The notes beneath the pieces are model-generated. The model did no database searches. It was given only the letters and a program-made list of their open reading frames with translations, and was not told the origin of the DNA. Shown piece after piece: positions 53,200 through 62,570 of a DNA stretch of 64,000 bases; position 1 is the stretch's first letter; each line of letters starts with the position of its first letter. The position numbers and the translations under genes were made by a program. The stretch lies in assembly GCF_000743575.1 (NCBI RefSeq), contig NZ_JQGC01000027.1:60599-124598 (forward strand), written 5' to 3'. This DNA comes from Devosia riboflavina (GTDB taxonomy: Bacteria; Pseudomonadota; Alphaproteobacteria; Rhizobiales; Devosiaceae).

Positions 53200-54063
53200 A
53201 TGAAAAAGGTGCTGGTGACCGGGGGCAGCGGCAAGCTTGGCCGCGCCGTGCTGCGCGATCTCGTGACTCATGGCTACGACGTCTTGAACATCGACCAGCA
53301 GGCGCTGTCCGAACCCATCTGCCGATCGGTGAAAATCGATCTCACCAATTTCGGCGAAGTCGCATCAGCCATTCTCGGCGGCGTCGACGAGCGCGGCGGC
53401 CCCTTCGATGCCGTAGTGCACCTCGCCGCCATTCCCGCGCCGGGCCTTGCCGCCAATGCCAGGACTTTTGCCAATAATGTGACGACGACCTACAACGTCT
53501 TCGAGGCCACCCGCCTCGCGAAAATCAAGAACGTCGTCTTCGCCTCGAGCGAAACCGTCCTGGGCCTGCCCTTCGACACGCCGCCGCCCTATGCCCCGGT
53601 CGACGAGGAATATTTCCCGCGCCCCGAAAGCGCCTATTCGCTCGGCAAACTGCTCGACGAAACCATGGCCGCCCAATTCTGCCGCTGGGATCCGGAACTG
53701 CGCATGGTCGCCCTGCGCTTCTCCAACGTCATGTATCCCGAGGACTACGCCGCCTTCCCCAAGTTCGACAGCGATCCGCGCAGCCGCAAATGGAATCTTT
53801 GGGCCTATATCGACGCCCGTGACGGCGCCCAGGCCGTGCGCCGCTCCATCCAGGCCGATTTCAAGGGTTTTGAAGCCTTCATCATCGCCAATGCGGATTC
53901 GGTAATGACCCGGTCCAACATTTCGCTCCTCGCCGAAGTGTTCCCGGACGTACCGCACAAGGGCAATATTTCGACCAATAGCACCCTGCTCTCGATCGAA
54001 AAGGCGAAACGGCTGCTGGGCTACTCTCCGCAGTATTCGTGGCGCAACGAGGTGGGAAAGTAA
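53200..54063 (+). CDS. NAD-dependent epimerase/dehydratase family protein (uronate dehydrogenase-like)
   Basis: A 287-residue extended SDR. The cofactor motif is TGGSGKLG near residue 7, the Ser is in VFASSETVLG and the catalytic Tyr-x-x-x-Lys is in SAYSLGKLLDE. The C-terminal ISTNSTLLSIEKAKRLLGYSP is typical of the UDP-glucose epimerase/uronate dehydrogenase group. ATG 53200 follows GAGGAGG. It runs toward the end of the rhamnose operon, so a sugar or uronate substrate is likely but unproven. Confidence 0.85.
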   Translation: MKKVLVTGGSGKLGRAVLRDLVTHGYDVLNIDQQALSEPICRSVKIDLTNFGEVASAILGGVDERGGPFDAVVHLAAIPAPGLAANARTFANNVTTTYNVFEATRLAKIKNVVFASSETVLGLPFDTPPPYAPVDEEYFPRPESAYSLGKLLDETMAAQFCRWDPELRMVALRFSNVMYPEDYAAFPKFDSDPRSRKWNLWAYIDARDGAQAVRRSIQADFKGFEAFIIANADSVMTRSNISLLAEVFPDVPHKGNISTNSTLLSIEKAKRLLGYSPQYSWRNEVGK

Positions 54064-54135
54064 CCCCACCTAGCCTCCCCCTGCAAGGAGAAGTGCTTAC
54101 TTCGGACTTCTATGCAGCTTGCGTTCCACCCACGG

Positions 54136-54201
54136 TGTCATTCCCGCGAAAGCGGGAACCCCTGTTTAGAAACGGAGGTCCCCGCTTTCGCGGGGATGAC
54201 A
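54136..54201. repeat. Inverted repeat GTCATTCCCGCGAAAGCGGGAACC, copy 2
   Basis: A 66-base palindrome nearly identical to 26714-26780 (AGA instead of CA in the loop). Located between the convergent epimerase gene and rhaU, where it could serve both as terminator. Confidence 0.9.
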
Positions 54202-54254
54202 ATCGAGCTTGGATTTTTTGCACAATGCCCCGGCCCCACAGGAGGCCAGTGCCC

Positions 54255-54587
54255 TCACTTCATCCAGAACACCGGCAACAAATCCACCGAGATCGGCTCG
54301 TTCTTCTCATTCGTGGCCATGATATCGGCCATATGCGCCCACCAGCGCTGCATCACGGCCGTATTCGGCAGATCGCCCATCGTGTGGTCCACCCGGCGCC
54401 ACAGCACGCCAAACAGCGTGTTGGTCTCCTCGTCGAGGTGAATGGAATAATCCTTCACCCCAGCCTCGTGCAGGAGATCGACCAGCTCGGGAAAAATCTC
54501 GTCGTGACGCTTCTTGTATTCGGCCGTCATGCCGGGATTGAGACGCATCTTGAAGGCGTGCTTTTCGTAGCCACCGTCGGTGATCAT
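54255..54587 (-). CDS. rhaM: L-rhamnose mutarotase
   Basis: A 110-residue RhaM (called RhaU in rhizobia): [51 protein letters not shown] and a final [15 protein letters not shown] with the catalytic Trp/His region. It interconverts alpha and beta L-rhamnose to feed the isomerase. ATG 54587 overlaps the permease stop (ATGA). Confidence 0.92.
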   Translation of the reverse strand: MITDGGYEKHAFKMRLNPGMTAEYKKRHDEIFPELVDLLHEAGVKDYSIHLDEETNTLFGVLWRRVDHTMGDLPNTAVMQRWWAHMADIMATNEKNEPISVDLLPVFWMK

Positions 54588-55585
54588 GCTTTTCTTTGCC
54601 TCCACATGCGGAACAGGATCGGCAGCGCGATCACGACGATCAGCAGCGAGCCGATGAAGATCGACATCACGATCCCCGGCACGTTGAGCAAGCCAAGCCC
54701 GAACGTCACGAGGCCCATGATCAGCGCGGCCAGCACGACGCCGATAATGGTGCCCGAGCCGCCAAGGATCGATACGCCACCGAGAACCACCATGGTGACA
54801 GCCTCAAGCTCAAAACCCTCGGCAATCGAGGGGCGGGTCGAGCCCAAACGCGCCGTCAACAACACGGCCGCAAGACCGCTCATTAAGCCGGTCAGGCAGA
54901 ACAGCACGAATTTTATGCGATCGACGCGCACGCCCGAAAAGCGCGCCGCGGTCGCATTATTGCCGATGGCGAAGACGCGACGCCCGAAATTGGTGTGGTG
55001 CAGCACGACATAGAAAATGAGCGCGCAGACCAGGAACAGCACCAGCTCGAAGGAGATCACCCAGAACACATAGCCCTGGCCGAACCAGGAAAAGCTTGCT
55101 GGATAACCCTTAAAGCTCTGGTCGCCGAGGACGATATAGGCCACGCCGCGAAAAAGGCTCATCGTGCCGATGGTGACGACGATGGACGGCAGTTTCAGGC
55201 CCGTAATCAGGAAGCCATTGAAGGCCCCGCACAAAATGCCGACGCCGATCCCGACGGCGACAAGCATAGGCGTATCCGCCCCCACCTGCAGCGCCAAACC
55301 CATCATGGTCGAGGCAAGCGCGATGATCGACGCCACCGACAGGTCGATCTCACCGGTGATGATGACAAGCGCCATAGCCAGCGCGATCAGCGCCTTTTCG
55401 GTGAAGTTGAACGTCATGTCGCTCAGGCTCCACTCATTGAGGAAGTAGGGCGAGGCGAAGGAATTGGCGATGAAGATGGCGAGCGCCACGAGAACCAGCA
55501 GGCTCTCCCAGCTCAAGACGGCGGATTTGACGGGATTGTCGAGCCGATCGGGAAGGTGGCGGCCGGTTGCGGTCGTGTCGGTCAT
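54584..55585 (-). CDS. rhaQ: Rhamnose ABC transporter permease (RhaQ)
   Basis: A 333-residue RbsC-type permease with about nine spans; [20 protein letters not shown] and [22 protein letters not shown] and [22 protein letters not shown] are the family landmarks. Forms the channel with RhaP. ATGA overlap with rhaP. Confidence 0.9.
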   Translation of the reverse strand: MTDTTATGRHLPDRLDNPVKSAVLSWESLLVLVALAIFIANSFASPYFLNEWSLSDMTFNFTEKALIALAMALVIITGEIDLSVASIIALASTMMGLALQVGADTPMLVAVGIGVGILCGAFNGFLITGLKLPSIVVTIGTMSLFRGVAYIVLGDQSFKGYPASFSWFGQGYVFWVISFELVLFLVCALIFYVVLHHTNFGRRVFAIGNNATAARFSGVRVDRIKFVLFCLTGLMSGLAAVLLTARLGSTRPSIAEGFELEAVTMVVLGGVSILGGSGTIIGVVLAALIMGLVTFGLGLLNVPGIVMSIFIGSLLIVVIALPILFRMWRQRKA

Positions 55586-56559
55586 GCGGCTTCTGCCTTC
55601 TTGAGGATGATGCGCCCCTTGGTCCGTTCGCTGCGCCCATTGAGCACCACGGCGACCAGAATGGCCGTGCCCGAAATGGCCATCTGCCAGAAGGGCGAAA
55701 CGCCGATCACCGGCAGGGCATTGTTGACGACGCCAAGGAAGAGCGCACCAAGCAGCGCGCCGGCCACGGTGCCGATGCCCCCGGCAATCGACACGCCGCC
55801 GATAACGCAGGCGGCAACAATGGTCAGTTCATAGCCGCCGGCCACTTCCACCGAAGCGATGACATAGCGCGAAATCCAGAGATAGCCGCAGAGCCCAGCA
55901 ATGGCCCCGGCCAGCACGAAGGCCAGGAATTTTGTGCGCCCCACATTGATGCCGGTATAGACGGCCGCTGTCGGATTGACGCCGATGGCATAGAAGGCGC
56001 GGCCGGCGGCGGTTCGCGTCATCAGCAGATAGACCAGCAATGCCACGACAATGGCGAACCAGCTCAGGATCGGCAGGCCGAGGAAAGCGCCGCGCTGGAG
56101 CTGGATGAAATCGGGGCTCATCTGCGCCGCATTGACCCAGGCGCCACCGGAAATAACAAAGACCAGCCCGCGGAAAATGGTCAGAGTACCGAGCGTCACG
56201 ACGATGGGCGGAATATCAAGCTTCCACACCAGAATGCCATTGAAGGCGCCCAGCGCCGCCCCGACCACCACGCAGCCGGCAATCAGCAGCGGAATCGGCA
56301 CGCCGGGAAAGGCCGCATTGGTCATGGCGACGATCATGCCGGTCAGCGCCAGGTTGGACGCCATGGAAAGGTCGATGGAGCGGGTCAAGATGACCGCCAT
56401 CTGCCCCAGCGCCAGCATCATCAGAATCGAGGTGTCGTTGAAAATGGTGAGCAGATTGCCCGGCTGCGAGAAGCGCGGGAAGCGCAGCGTCACCAGCACG
56501 ATGACGGCGAGAATGCCGAGCGCCAGCCAGAGTTCGCGGGTTTTCAGAAGCCGGTTCAT
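55582..56559 (-). CDS. rhaP: Rhamnose ABC transporter permease (RhaP)
   Basis: A 325-residue RbsC-type permease; LTRSIDLSMASNLALTGMIV, GINVGRTKFLAFVLAGAIAGLCG and IGGVSIAGGIGTVAGALLGALF mark the family. Second permease of a heterodimer. ATGA overlap with rhaT. Confidence 0.9.
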   Translation of the reverse strand: MNRLLKTRELWLALGILAVIVLVTLRFPRFSQPGNLLTIFNDTSILMMLALGQMAVILTRSIDLSMASNLALTGMIVAMTNAAFPGVPIPLLIAGCVVVGAALGAFNGILVWKLDIPPIVVTLGTLTIFRGLVFVISGGAWVNAAQMSPDFIQLQRGAFLGLPILSWFAIVVALLVYLLMTRTAAGRAFYAIGVNPTAAVYTGINVGRTKFLAFVLAGAIAGLCGYLWISRYVIASVEVAGGYELTIVAACVIGGVSIAGGIGTVAGALLGALFLGVVNNALPVIGVSPFWQMAISGTAILVAVVLNGRSERTKGRIILKKAEAA

Positions 56560-58061
56560 GCCGCCTTCTCCTTGGCAATACCAGCCGCCAGACGCACCAG
56601 CGTCTCGGGCTGCAAATTCTTGTTTTCGAGCGTCTCGATGATGTGCCCCTCGCGCATGACGACCACGCGGTCGCTCATGCCCAGAATTTCGGGCAGTTCG
56701 GACGAAACCATGATCACCGAGAGCCCTTGGCTCACCAGTTCGCCCATGAATTCATGCACGGCCGCCTTGGAGCCGATATCGATGCCCTTGGTCGGCTCAT
56801 CGAGAATGATCACTTTGGGCAGTGTCGCCAGCCACTTGGCGATGACAACCTTCTGCTGATTGCCGCCCGACAGGGTCGACACGTTCTGGCTCAGCGAGGA
56901 GGCGCGCAGGTCAAGCCGCTCGGTATAGGTCCGCGCCAGCGCAAACTCTTCCGCCATGCGGAGGAAACCGCCGCGGCTGGTTTTGTCCAAGCTCGGCAGC
57001 GAGACATTCCTGTAAATCGGCTCGCCGGTGATGACCCCCTGCTTGCCGCGCTCCTCCGGCACATAGACGATACCCGCCTCGACCGCATCCGCCGGCGATT
57101 TCGGCGCAATGGCCTTGCCATCGAGCACGATTGCGCCCGACGCGATCTGCGTCATGCCGAACACGGCCTGCATGACCTCGGACCGCCCCGCCCCCACAAG
57201 CCCATAAAAGCCAAGGATTTCACCCTTCCTGACCTCGAAGGAAATATCCTCAAATTCGGTCGGATGGCTCAGCCCCTTCACCTCGAGCACCGTCCCGCCA
57301 ATAACGGCTTCGCGCTGCGGGAAGATATGATCAACGGAACGGCCGACCATCAATTTGACGATCTCGTTTTCCGGCGTGTCCTTGATGAACCCCTTGCCCA
57401 CCATTTCGCCATCGCGGAACACGGTGAAGCGGTCGCAGATGCGGAAAATTTCGTCGAACTTGTGCGAGATGAAGAGGATGGCCTTGCCGTCCTGCTTGAG
57501 CAGCTCGACGAGCACGTAAAGCTCCTCGATTTCCTTCTGGCTCAAGGCTGCGGTCGGCTCATCCATGATGACGACCTGTGCATCGACGCTGAGCGCCCGC
57601 GCCACGGCCACGAGGTGCTTCTTGGCAATGCCCAGTTCTTTCAGCGGTATCCCGGCATCGATCCCCGCCGCCATGGCATCGAGCGTCTTCTGCGCTTCGT
57701 TCCGCATGGTCTTCCAGTCGATCATGCCGAGGCGATTGCGCGGCGCATGCCCGAGATAGATGTTTTCTGCGACGGACAGTTCGTCGAACAGCACAGTTTC
57801 CTGATGGATGGCGGTAATGCCCGCGTCGGAAGCCGAAATGGCCGTCGGCAAGGTGACAACCTCACCTTTGACCCGGATTTCGCCTTCGTCCGGCTGATAA
57901 ATCCCAGTCAGCGTCTTCACCAGGGTCGACTTGCCCGCACCATTCTCGCCGATCAGCGCTGTCACCTGCCCCGGATAGAGTTCGAGCGACACATTGTGCA
58001 GCGCCCTCACGCCCGGAAAGCTCTTGGAAATGCCCGAAAGGGTCAGGATGAGGTCTGTCAT
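56556..58061 (-). CDS. rhaT: Rhamnose ABC transporter ATP-binding protein (RhaT)
   Basis: A 501-residue protein with two ABC domains, as in RbsA-type sugar importers. Domain 1 has Walker A GENGAGKST near residue 37 and VVIMDEPTAALS; domain 2 has GLVGAGRSEVMQ, signature LSGGNQQKVVIAKWLA and VIILDEPTKGIDIG. ATG 58061 is chosen; a TTG three codons earlier is possible. Its own Shine-Dalgarno is weak. Confidence 0.92.
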   Translation of the reverse strand: MTDLILTLSGISKSFPGVRALHNVSLELYPGQVTALIGENGAGKSTLVKTLTGIYQPDEGEIRVKGEVVTLPTAISASDAGITAIHQETVLFDELSVAENIYLGHAPRNRLGMIDWKTMRNEAQKTLDAMAAGIDAGIPLKELGIAKKHLVAVARALSVDAQVVIMDEPTAALSQKEIEELYVLVELLKQDGKAILFISHKFDEIFRICDRFTVFRDGEMVGKGFIKDTPENEIVKLMVGRSVDHIFPQREAVIGGTVLEVKGLSHPTEFEDISFEVRKGEILGFYGLVGAGRSEVMQAVFGMTQIASGAIVLDGKAIAPKSPADAVEAGIVYVPEERGKQGVITGEPIYRNVSLPSLDKTSRGGFLRMAEEFALARTYTERLDLRASSLSQNVSTLSGGNQQKVVIAKWLATLPKVIILDEPTKGIDIGSKAAVHEFMGELVSQGLSVIMVSSELPEILGMSDRVVVMREGHIIETLENKNLQPETLVRLAAGIAKEKAA

Positions 58062-58102
58062 TGGCAGCAATGCTCACGATGTAGCGCAGTACCATCCGCA
58101 AT

Positions 58103-58182
58103 CGTCATTGCCCGGCTCGCCCGGGCAATCCATGCGATGGCTCCGCGCCACTGGATCACCGGGACGGGCCCGGTGATGACGA
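58103..58182. repeat. Intergenic repeat, TCATTGCCCGGCTCGCCCGGGCAAT family, copy 2
   Basis: Two hairpins, ATTGCCCGGCTCGCCCGGGCAAT and ATCACCGGGACGGGCCCGGTGAT, flanked by CGTCA/TGACG ends; same design as 19947-20024. It lies between rhaS and rhaT of the same operon, so it may attenuate the transcript after the highly expressed binding protein gene. Confidence 0.85.
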
Positions 58183-58238
58183 AGGAACGGAAAATGGTCG
58201 GCCCGGCACCGAAGCGCCGGGCTCTTGAATTACAGACC

Positions 58239-59225
58239 TCAGTAGATCTTGGAGAATTCTTCGATGTTGCTCTTATCGAACTGGAACGGGGCAGCCATGG
58301 CGGCCGAGTTCGTGTCGTCGAGCGTCACTTCGCCCACCTTGCCGATCGAGAAGGTCGCGCCGGGCGCAGCTTCCTGGCCATCAACAAGGGCCTTGGCGAG
58401 ATAGACAGCCGAATAGCCGAGATCGATCGGGTTCCACAGCGCCACGGCCTGCGAAGCGCCATTGTCGATGAACTGCTTGAACTCGGACGGCAGGGCGAGA
58501 CCCGTGACATTGACCTTGCCGATCAGGTTCTGGTCGGTCACGACCTGGGCCGCAGCCACGACGCCGACGGTGGTCGGAGCGATGATGGCCTTGAGATCAG
58601 GATAGGCCGCGATCAGGCCGCGGGCTTCTTCGGTCGACTTCACCGAGTCGTCGTCACCATAAACGGTGGCCACGAGGTTGATATTGGGGAACTTTTCCGG
58701 AATGACGGCCTTGGCAGCTTCGATCCAGGCATTCTGGTTGGTCGCGGTGGAGGCGGCCGAGAGAATAGCCACATCGCCGCCTTCAGGCAGGTAGTCGGCG
58801 GCCAGCTTGATGATGGTTTCGCCGATCAGCCCGATATCAGACGGGTTGAGGTGGATCGAGCGGCCTTCGGGCGCCACGCCCGAATCCCAGGAGATCACCT
58901 TGATGCCACGCTGCTGGGCGCGCTGCAGCACCGGCACCAGGGCGTCCGGGTCATTGGCCGAAATGGCGATGGCGTCGACCTGCTGGGCGATCAGCGAATT
59001 GACGACTTCGATCTGGGCTTCGGCGGTGGCCGTGGTCGGACCGGTATAAATCAGCTCGATATCGCCGATTTCCTTGGCAGCTTCCTCGGCGCCCTTGGCG
59101 GCGGCGTCGAAGAAGCCATTGCCGAGCGATTTTACCACAAGCGCGATACGCGTCTGGGCGAAGGCCGGAGTTGCCAGCAGGATTGCTGCAGCGGCGGTCG
59201 CAGCCATCAGTTTGAACAGTTTCAT
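58239..59225 (-). CDS. rhaS: Rhamnose ABC transporter substrate-binding protein (RhaS)
   Basis: A 328-residue periplasmic binding protein with signal peptide MKLFKLMAATAAAAILLATP ending AFAQ. The mature RbsB-like two-lobed fold begins TRIALVVKSLGNGFFDAAAKGAEEAAKEIG, with AIAISANDPDALVPVLQRA and WDSGVAPEGRSIHLNPSD. Starts 36 bases after the regulator gene. It captures L-rhamnose for import. Confidence 0.93.
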   Translation of the reverse strand: MKLFKLMAATAAAAILLATPAFAQTRIALVVKSLGNGFFDAAAKGAEEAAKEIGDIELIYTGPTTATAEAQIEVVNSLIAQQVDAIAISANDPDALVPVLQRAQQRGIKVISWDSGVAPEGRSIHLNPSDIGLIGETIIKLAADYLPEGGDVAILSAASTATNQNAWIEAAKAVIPEKFPNINLVATVYGDDDSVKSTEEARGLIAAYPDLKAIIAPTTVGVVAAAQVVTDQNLIGKVNVTGLALPSEFKQFIDNGASQAVALWNPIDLGYSAVYLAKALVDGQEAAPGATFSIGKVGEVTLDDTNSAAMAAPFQFDKSNIEEFSKIY

Positions 59226-59261
59226 AAGAGTCCCTCCCTGGGATGATCTGTCGTTCATGTC

Positions 59262-60065
59262 TCAAGCCACCGATTGACGGTCGGCCTGAGCAGTCGTGTC
59301 CGCGACGATGAGTTTCACGCCTGCCGTTTCCAGCATCTGGCGATCTTCATCGCGGATGCCGCTATCGGTGATGACAGCGGCAATTCTATCGAGTCCGCAG
59401 AGGATCAGACTGCTGCGGCCCATAAATTTGGAGGAGTCGGCGAGAACGATCAGCTCGTCCGCCTGCCCGATCAGGCCAAGCTCGGACTGCACGACCATAG
59501 GGTCGGCTTCCATCAGCCCATGGGCGCCAATGCCCTGGCAGCCGATGAACATGCGCTTGGCATAAAAATGTGATGCCACCACCCCGCCAAAGGGCGAGAG
59601 GATGACGTTCTGCTCGCGATAGACCGTGCCACCGGGAATGACGACGGGATTGCGCGAGTTGTGAATGAGGTATTCGGCGATGGCGAAGGAGTTGGTGAAG
59701 ACGCTGACGCGCTTGGACGTCAGGTAGTGCACCATCTGATAGGTCGTCGTACCGCCATTGATGATGATCGGCTCGCCGTCGCTGCACAAATCTGCAGCAA
59801 CACGCGCAATTGCTCGTTTTTGAGCAATATTGATCGTTTCATTGACCGAAAAGGGCCGCCCCACCAGGCCACCCTGTTCCGGCGGGTTGATCGCCTCGGC
59901 GCCGCCCCGCACCCGGCGAAGCTTGCCCTGCTCGTCGAGCGAGGCAATGTCCCGGCGGATCGTGGCTTCCGAAGATCCTGTCACCTCACATAATTCGGCA
60001 ACCGTCACCACGGGGTGCGATTGTGCGGCGGCGAGAATGACGCGGTGGCGTTCCGTTTCGTGCAA
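59262..60065 (-). CDS. rhaR: DeoR-family regulator of rhamnose genes (RhaR)
   Basis: A 267-residue DeoR regulator: N-terminal helix-turn-helix VTVAELCEVTGSSEATIRRDIASLDEQGKLRRVRGGA and a C-terminal sugar-phosphate sensor (INGGTTTYQMVHYL, FIGCQGIGAHGLMEADP, VLADSSKFMGRSSLIL). The start is TTG 60065 with AGGGAG upstream. First gene of the minus-strand rha operon, divergent from rhaD; it probably responds to a phosphorylated rhamnose intermediate. Confidence 0.9.
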   Translation of the reverse strand: MHETERHRVILAAAQSHPVVTVAELCEVTGSSEATIRRDIASLDEQGKLRRVRGGAEAINPPEQGGLVGRPFSVNETINIAQKRAIARVAADLCSDGEPIIINGGTTTYQMVHYLTSKRVSVFTNSFAIAEYLIHNSRNPVVIPGGTVYREQNVILSPFGGVVASHFYAKRMFIGCQGIGAHGLMEADPMVVQSELGLIGQADELIVLADSSKFMGRSSLILCGLDRIAAVITDSGIRDEDRQMLETAGVKLIVADTTAQADRQSVA

Positions 60066-60135
60066 GGCTGATACTCCCTGGACGCAGTGCTTTCACTCTT
60101 TCCGCGCAGAGTCAATCAACAATCGACATGTTTCG

Positions 60136-60157
60136 GTCATTAACGCGCATGAATGAC
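60136..60157. promoter_or_regulatory. Inverted repeat in rhaR-rhaD intergenic region, candidate RhaR operator
   Basis: GTCATT-N10-AATGAC lies in the middle of the 184-base divergent gap, in an AT-rich patch that also contains CGTTTTATGATCG. A TTGACA at 60177-60182 could be a -35 box for rhaD, but no good -10 follows. Position and symmetry suit a shared operator. Confidence 0.45.
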
Positions 60158-60249
60158 GTTTTATGATCGTTTCTGATTGACAGCGTGCATCGTTCCATGG
60201 CCATGTCCGGGCCAAACACCATCTCGCCTAACCTCTGGGAGGAACGTCC

Positions 60250-62346
60250 ATGTCCACCGCGCCCAAGCGCCTCGCTAACCTTTGGGACGACGCCAAGGCC
60301 GCGTCCATGACCGAGCCGGAGCGTCTGGTCTATCGGTCGAACCTCTTGGGTTCGGACAAGCGCGTCACCAATTACGGCGGCGGCAATACCTCCTCCAAGA
60401 TCATGCAGAAGGACCCTCTTACGGGCGAGATGGTCGAAGTCCTGTGGGTGAAGGGTTCGGGCGGCGATAGCGCCTCTATCAAGCTCGATGGCTTTTCGAC
60501 GCTCTATATGGACAAGCTCCGCGCCCTGAAGGGCCTCTATCGCGGCGTCGAATTCGAAGACGAGATGGTGGGCTACCTGCCCCACGCGACGTTCAACCTC
60601 AATCCGCGCGCCGCCTCGATCGACACCCCTCTCCATGCCTATGTGAACCACGCCTTCGTGGATCACATGCACCCGGACGCGATCATCGCCATCGCCGCTT
60701 CCAAGAACTCCAGGGAACTGACCAAGCAGATTTTTGGCGACACCATCGGCTGGCTCCCCTGGAAGAAGCCGGGTTTTGAGCTCGGCCTGTGGCTTGGCAA
60801 ATATTGCGAAGAGAACCCGAACGCCAAGGGCCTGATCCTCGAGTCGCACGGCCTCTTCACCTGGGGCGACACCCCCAAGGAATGCTACGAAACGACCATC
60901 GGCATCATCAATCAGGCCATCGAATGGTTTGAAAAGGAAACCGCTGGGAAGACCATTTTCGGTGGCGTCGCGACCCAGTCGCTCGATGCCGACGCCCGTC
61001 GCGCTGTTGCAGCGAAGCTCATGCCAAAGATCCGCGGCTTCATCTCCGAAGACAGCCACAAGCTCGGCCATTTCGATGACAGCGACGCGGTCCTCGAATT
61101 CGTCAATTCCAAGAACCTGCGCCCGCTGGCGGCTCTGGGCACCTCCTGCCCCGATCACTTCCTGCGCACGAAAATCCGTCCGCTGGTCATCGACTTCAAC
61201 CCGGCCAACCCGGACGTTGATGCCGTGATCGCCGGCCTTGATGCTCAGATCGCCGCCTATCGCGTCGACTATCAGGCCTATTACGATCGCTGCAAGCACG
61301 ACAACTCCCCCGCCGTGCGCGATCCCAATGCCGTCGTTTATCTGATCCCGGGCGTCGGCATGCTGACCTTCGCCAAGGACAAGGCCACCGCCCGTATTTC
61401 CGGCGAGTTCTATGTCAACGCCATCAACGTGATGCGCGGCGCCTCGACCGTCAGCGAATACCAGGGTCTGCCCGAGCGGGAAGCCTTCGACATCGAGTAC
61501 TGGCTGCTTGAAGAAGCCAAGCTTGCCCGCATGCCCAAGCCAAAGTCCCTCGCTGGCAAGATTGCGCTGGTCACCGGCGGCGCCGGCGGCATTGGCAAGG
61601 CCACTGCAGCCCGGCTCCTCCGCGAAGGCGCCTGCGTCGTTATCGCCGATATCGACCAGACCGCCCTCGACAACGCCACCGCCGAACTCTCTGGCGTCTT
61701 CGGTGCCGACTTCGTCCGTCCGGTGAACATCAACGTCACCAAGGAAGATCAGGTCCTGTCCGGCTTCGCCCACGCCGTGGTCGAATTCGGCGGCCTCGAC
61801 ATCCTCGTGTCGAACGCTGGCCTGGCTTCCTCAGCCCCGATTGAAGACACGACGCTCGAACTCTGGAACAAGAACATGGACATCCTGTCCACGGGCTATT
61901 TCCTCGTTTCGCGCGAAGCCTTCCGCCTGTTCCGCCAGCAGAAGATCGGCGGCAACGTCGTCTTCGTCGCGTCCAAGAATGGTCTTGCCGCTTCGCCCAA
62001 CGCTGCAGCCTATTGCACCGCCAAGGCCGCCGAAATCCACCTGGCTCGCTGCCTCGCCCTCGAAGGCGCGGAAGCACAAATCCGCGTCAACGTCGTCAAT
62101 CCCGACGCCGTGCTGCGTGGTTCCAAGATCTGGGCCGGCGAATGGCTCGAGCAGCGCGCATCGACCTACAAGACCGACAAGGACGGCCTTGAAGAAATGT
62201 ATCGCCAGCGCTCGATGCTGAAGCGCTCGGTGTTCCCGGAAGACATCGCCGAAGCCATCTACTTCTTCGCTTCGGAGGCCTCGGCCAAGTCTACCGGCAA
62301 CATCATCAACGTCGACGCCGGCAACGCCCAGTCGTTCCCGCGGTAA
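60250..62346 (+). CDS. rhaD: Bifunctional rhamnulose-1-phosphate aldolase / short-chain dehydrogenase
   Basis: A 698-residue fusion. Residues about 20-410 are a class II aldolase with zinc-binding His in HAYVNHAFVDHMHPDA and GLILESHGLFTWG; residues about 434-698 are an SDR with ALVTGGAGGIGKATA, NAG in VSNAGLASS and catalytic YCTAK. The aldolase yields DHAP and L-lactaldehyde; the dehydrogenase should oxidise lactaldehyde to lactate. ATG 60250 follows GGGAGGAACGTCC. Length is typical of this fused family. Confidence 0.93.
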   Translation: MSTAPKRLANLWDDAKAASMTEPERLVYRSNLLGSDKRVTNYGGGNTSSKIMQKDPLTGEMVEVLWVKGSGGDSASIKLDGFSTLYMDKLRALKGLYRGVEFEDEMVGYLPHATFNLNPRAASIDTPLHAYVNHAFVDHMHPDAIIAIAASKNSRELTKQIFGDTIGWLPWKKPGFELGLWLGKYCEENPNAKGLILESHGLFTWGDTPKECYETTIGIINQAIEWFEKETAGKTIFGGVATQSLDADARRAVAAKLMPKIRGFISEDSHKLGHFDDSDAVLEFVNSKNLRPLAALGTSCPDHFLRTKIRPLVIDFNPANPDVDAVIAGLDAQIAAYRVDYQAYYDRCKHDNSPAVRDPNAVVYLIPGVGMLTFAKDKATARISGEFYVNAINVMRGASTVSEYQGLPEREAFDIEYWLLEEAKLARMPKPKSLAGKIALVTGGAGGIGKATAARLLREGACVVIADIDQTALDNATAELSGVFGADFVRPVNINVTKEDQVLSGFAHAVVEFGGLDILVSNAGLASSAPIEDTTLELWNKNMDILSTGYFLVSREAFRLFRQQKIGGNVVFVASKNGLAASPNAAAYCTAKAAEIHLARCLALEGAEAQIRVNVVNPDAVLRGSKIWAGEWLEQRASTYKTDKDGLEEMYRQRSMLKRSVFPEDIAEAIYFFASEASAKSTGNIINVDAGNAQSFPR

Positions 62347-62351
62347 GAAAG

Positions 62352-62480
62352 ACCCCTCACCCTGACCCTCTCCCCATAGGGGCGAGGGGACGCAGGAGCC
62401 GCTAAGCTAGTGTCGGCTCCTGCACTGCCTCCTCCCCCATCGTCCCCTCGCCCCTCCGGGGAGAGGGCTAGGGTGAGGGG
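62352..62480. repeat. Large intergenic inverted repeat (CCCCTCACCCTGACCCTCTCCCC)
   Basis: A 129-base palindromic element between rhaD and rhaI. Outer arms CCCCTCACCCTGACCCTC and GAGGGCTAGGGTGAGGGG, middle arms GGGGCGAGGGGACG and CGTCCCCTCGCCCC, inner arms CAGGAGCCG and CGGCTCCTG around GCTAAGCTAGTGT. Related in sequence to the elements at 6846 and 8964. Confidence 0.85.
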
Positions 62481-62498
62481 TTTCGAACCGGACGCAGG

Positions 62499-62564
62499 CA
62501 AAATCGCTCCAGTGGAGCGATTTTAGGGAGAAGGCCATGAGGGCTATGCCCGAATGGCAAGGAG
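62499..62564. repeat. Intergenic repeat with AAATCGCTCCAGTGGAGCGATTT hairpin, copy 2
   Basis: Same palindrome and tail (GAGAAGGCCATGA-GGGCTATGCCCGAATGGCAAGGA) as 19813-19883. Its end, AAGGAG, serves as the Shine-Dalgarno of rhaI, five to ten bases before the ATG. Confidence 0.85.
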
Positions 62565-62570
62565 CAAAAA

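Noticed and set aside
56643..59246. 867-residue plus-strand frame across rhaT and rhaS
   Set aside because: Antisense to two recognisable transporter genes; composition is shadow-like.
60112..61773. 553-residue minus-strand frame opposite rhaD
   Set aside because: Antisense shadow of a clearly identified fused aldolase/dehydrogenase.
6846..62564. Palindromic repeats as a CRISPR array
   Set aside because: Copies are dispersed singly between genes with no regular spacers and no cas genes.
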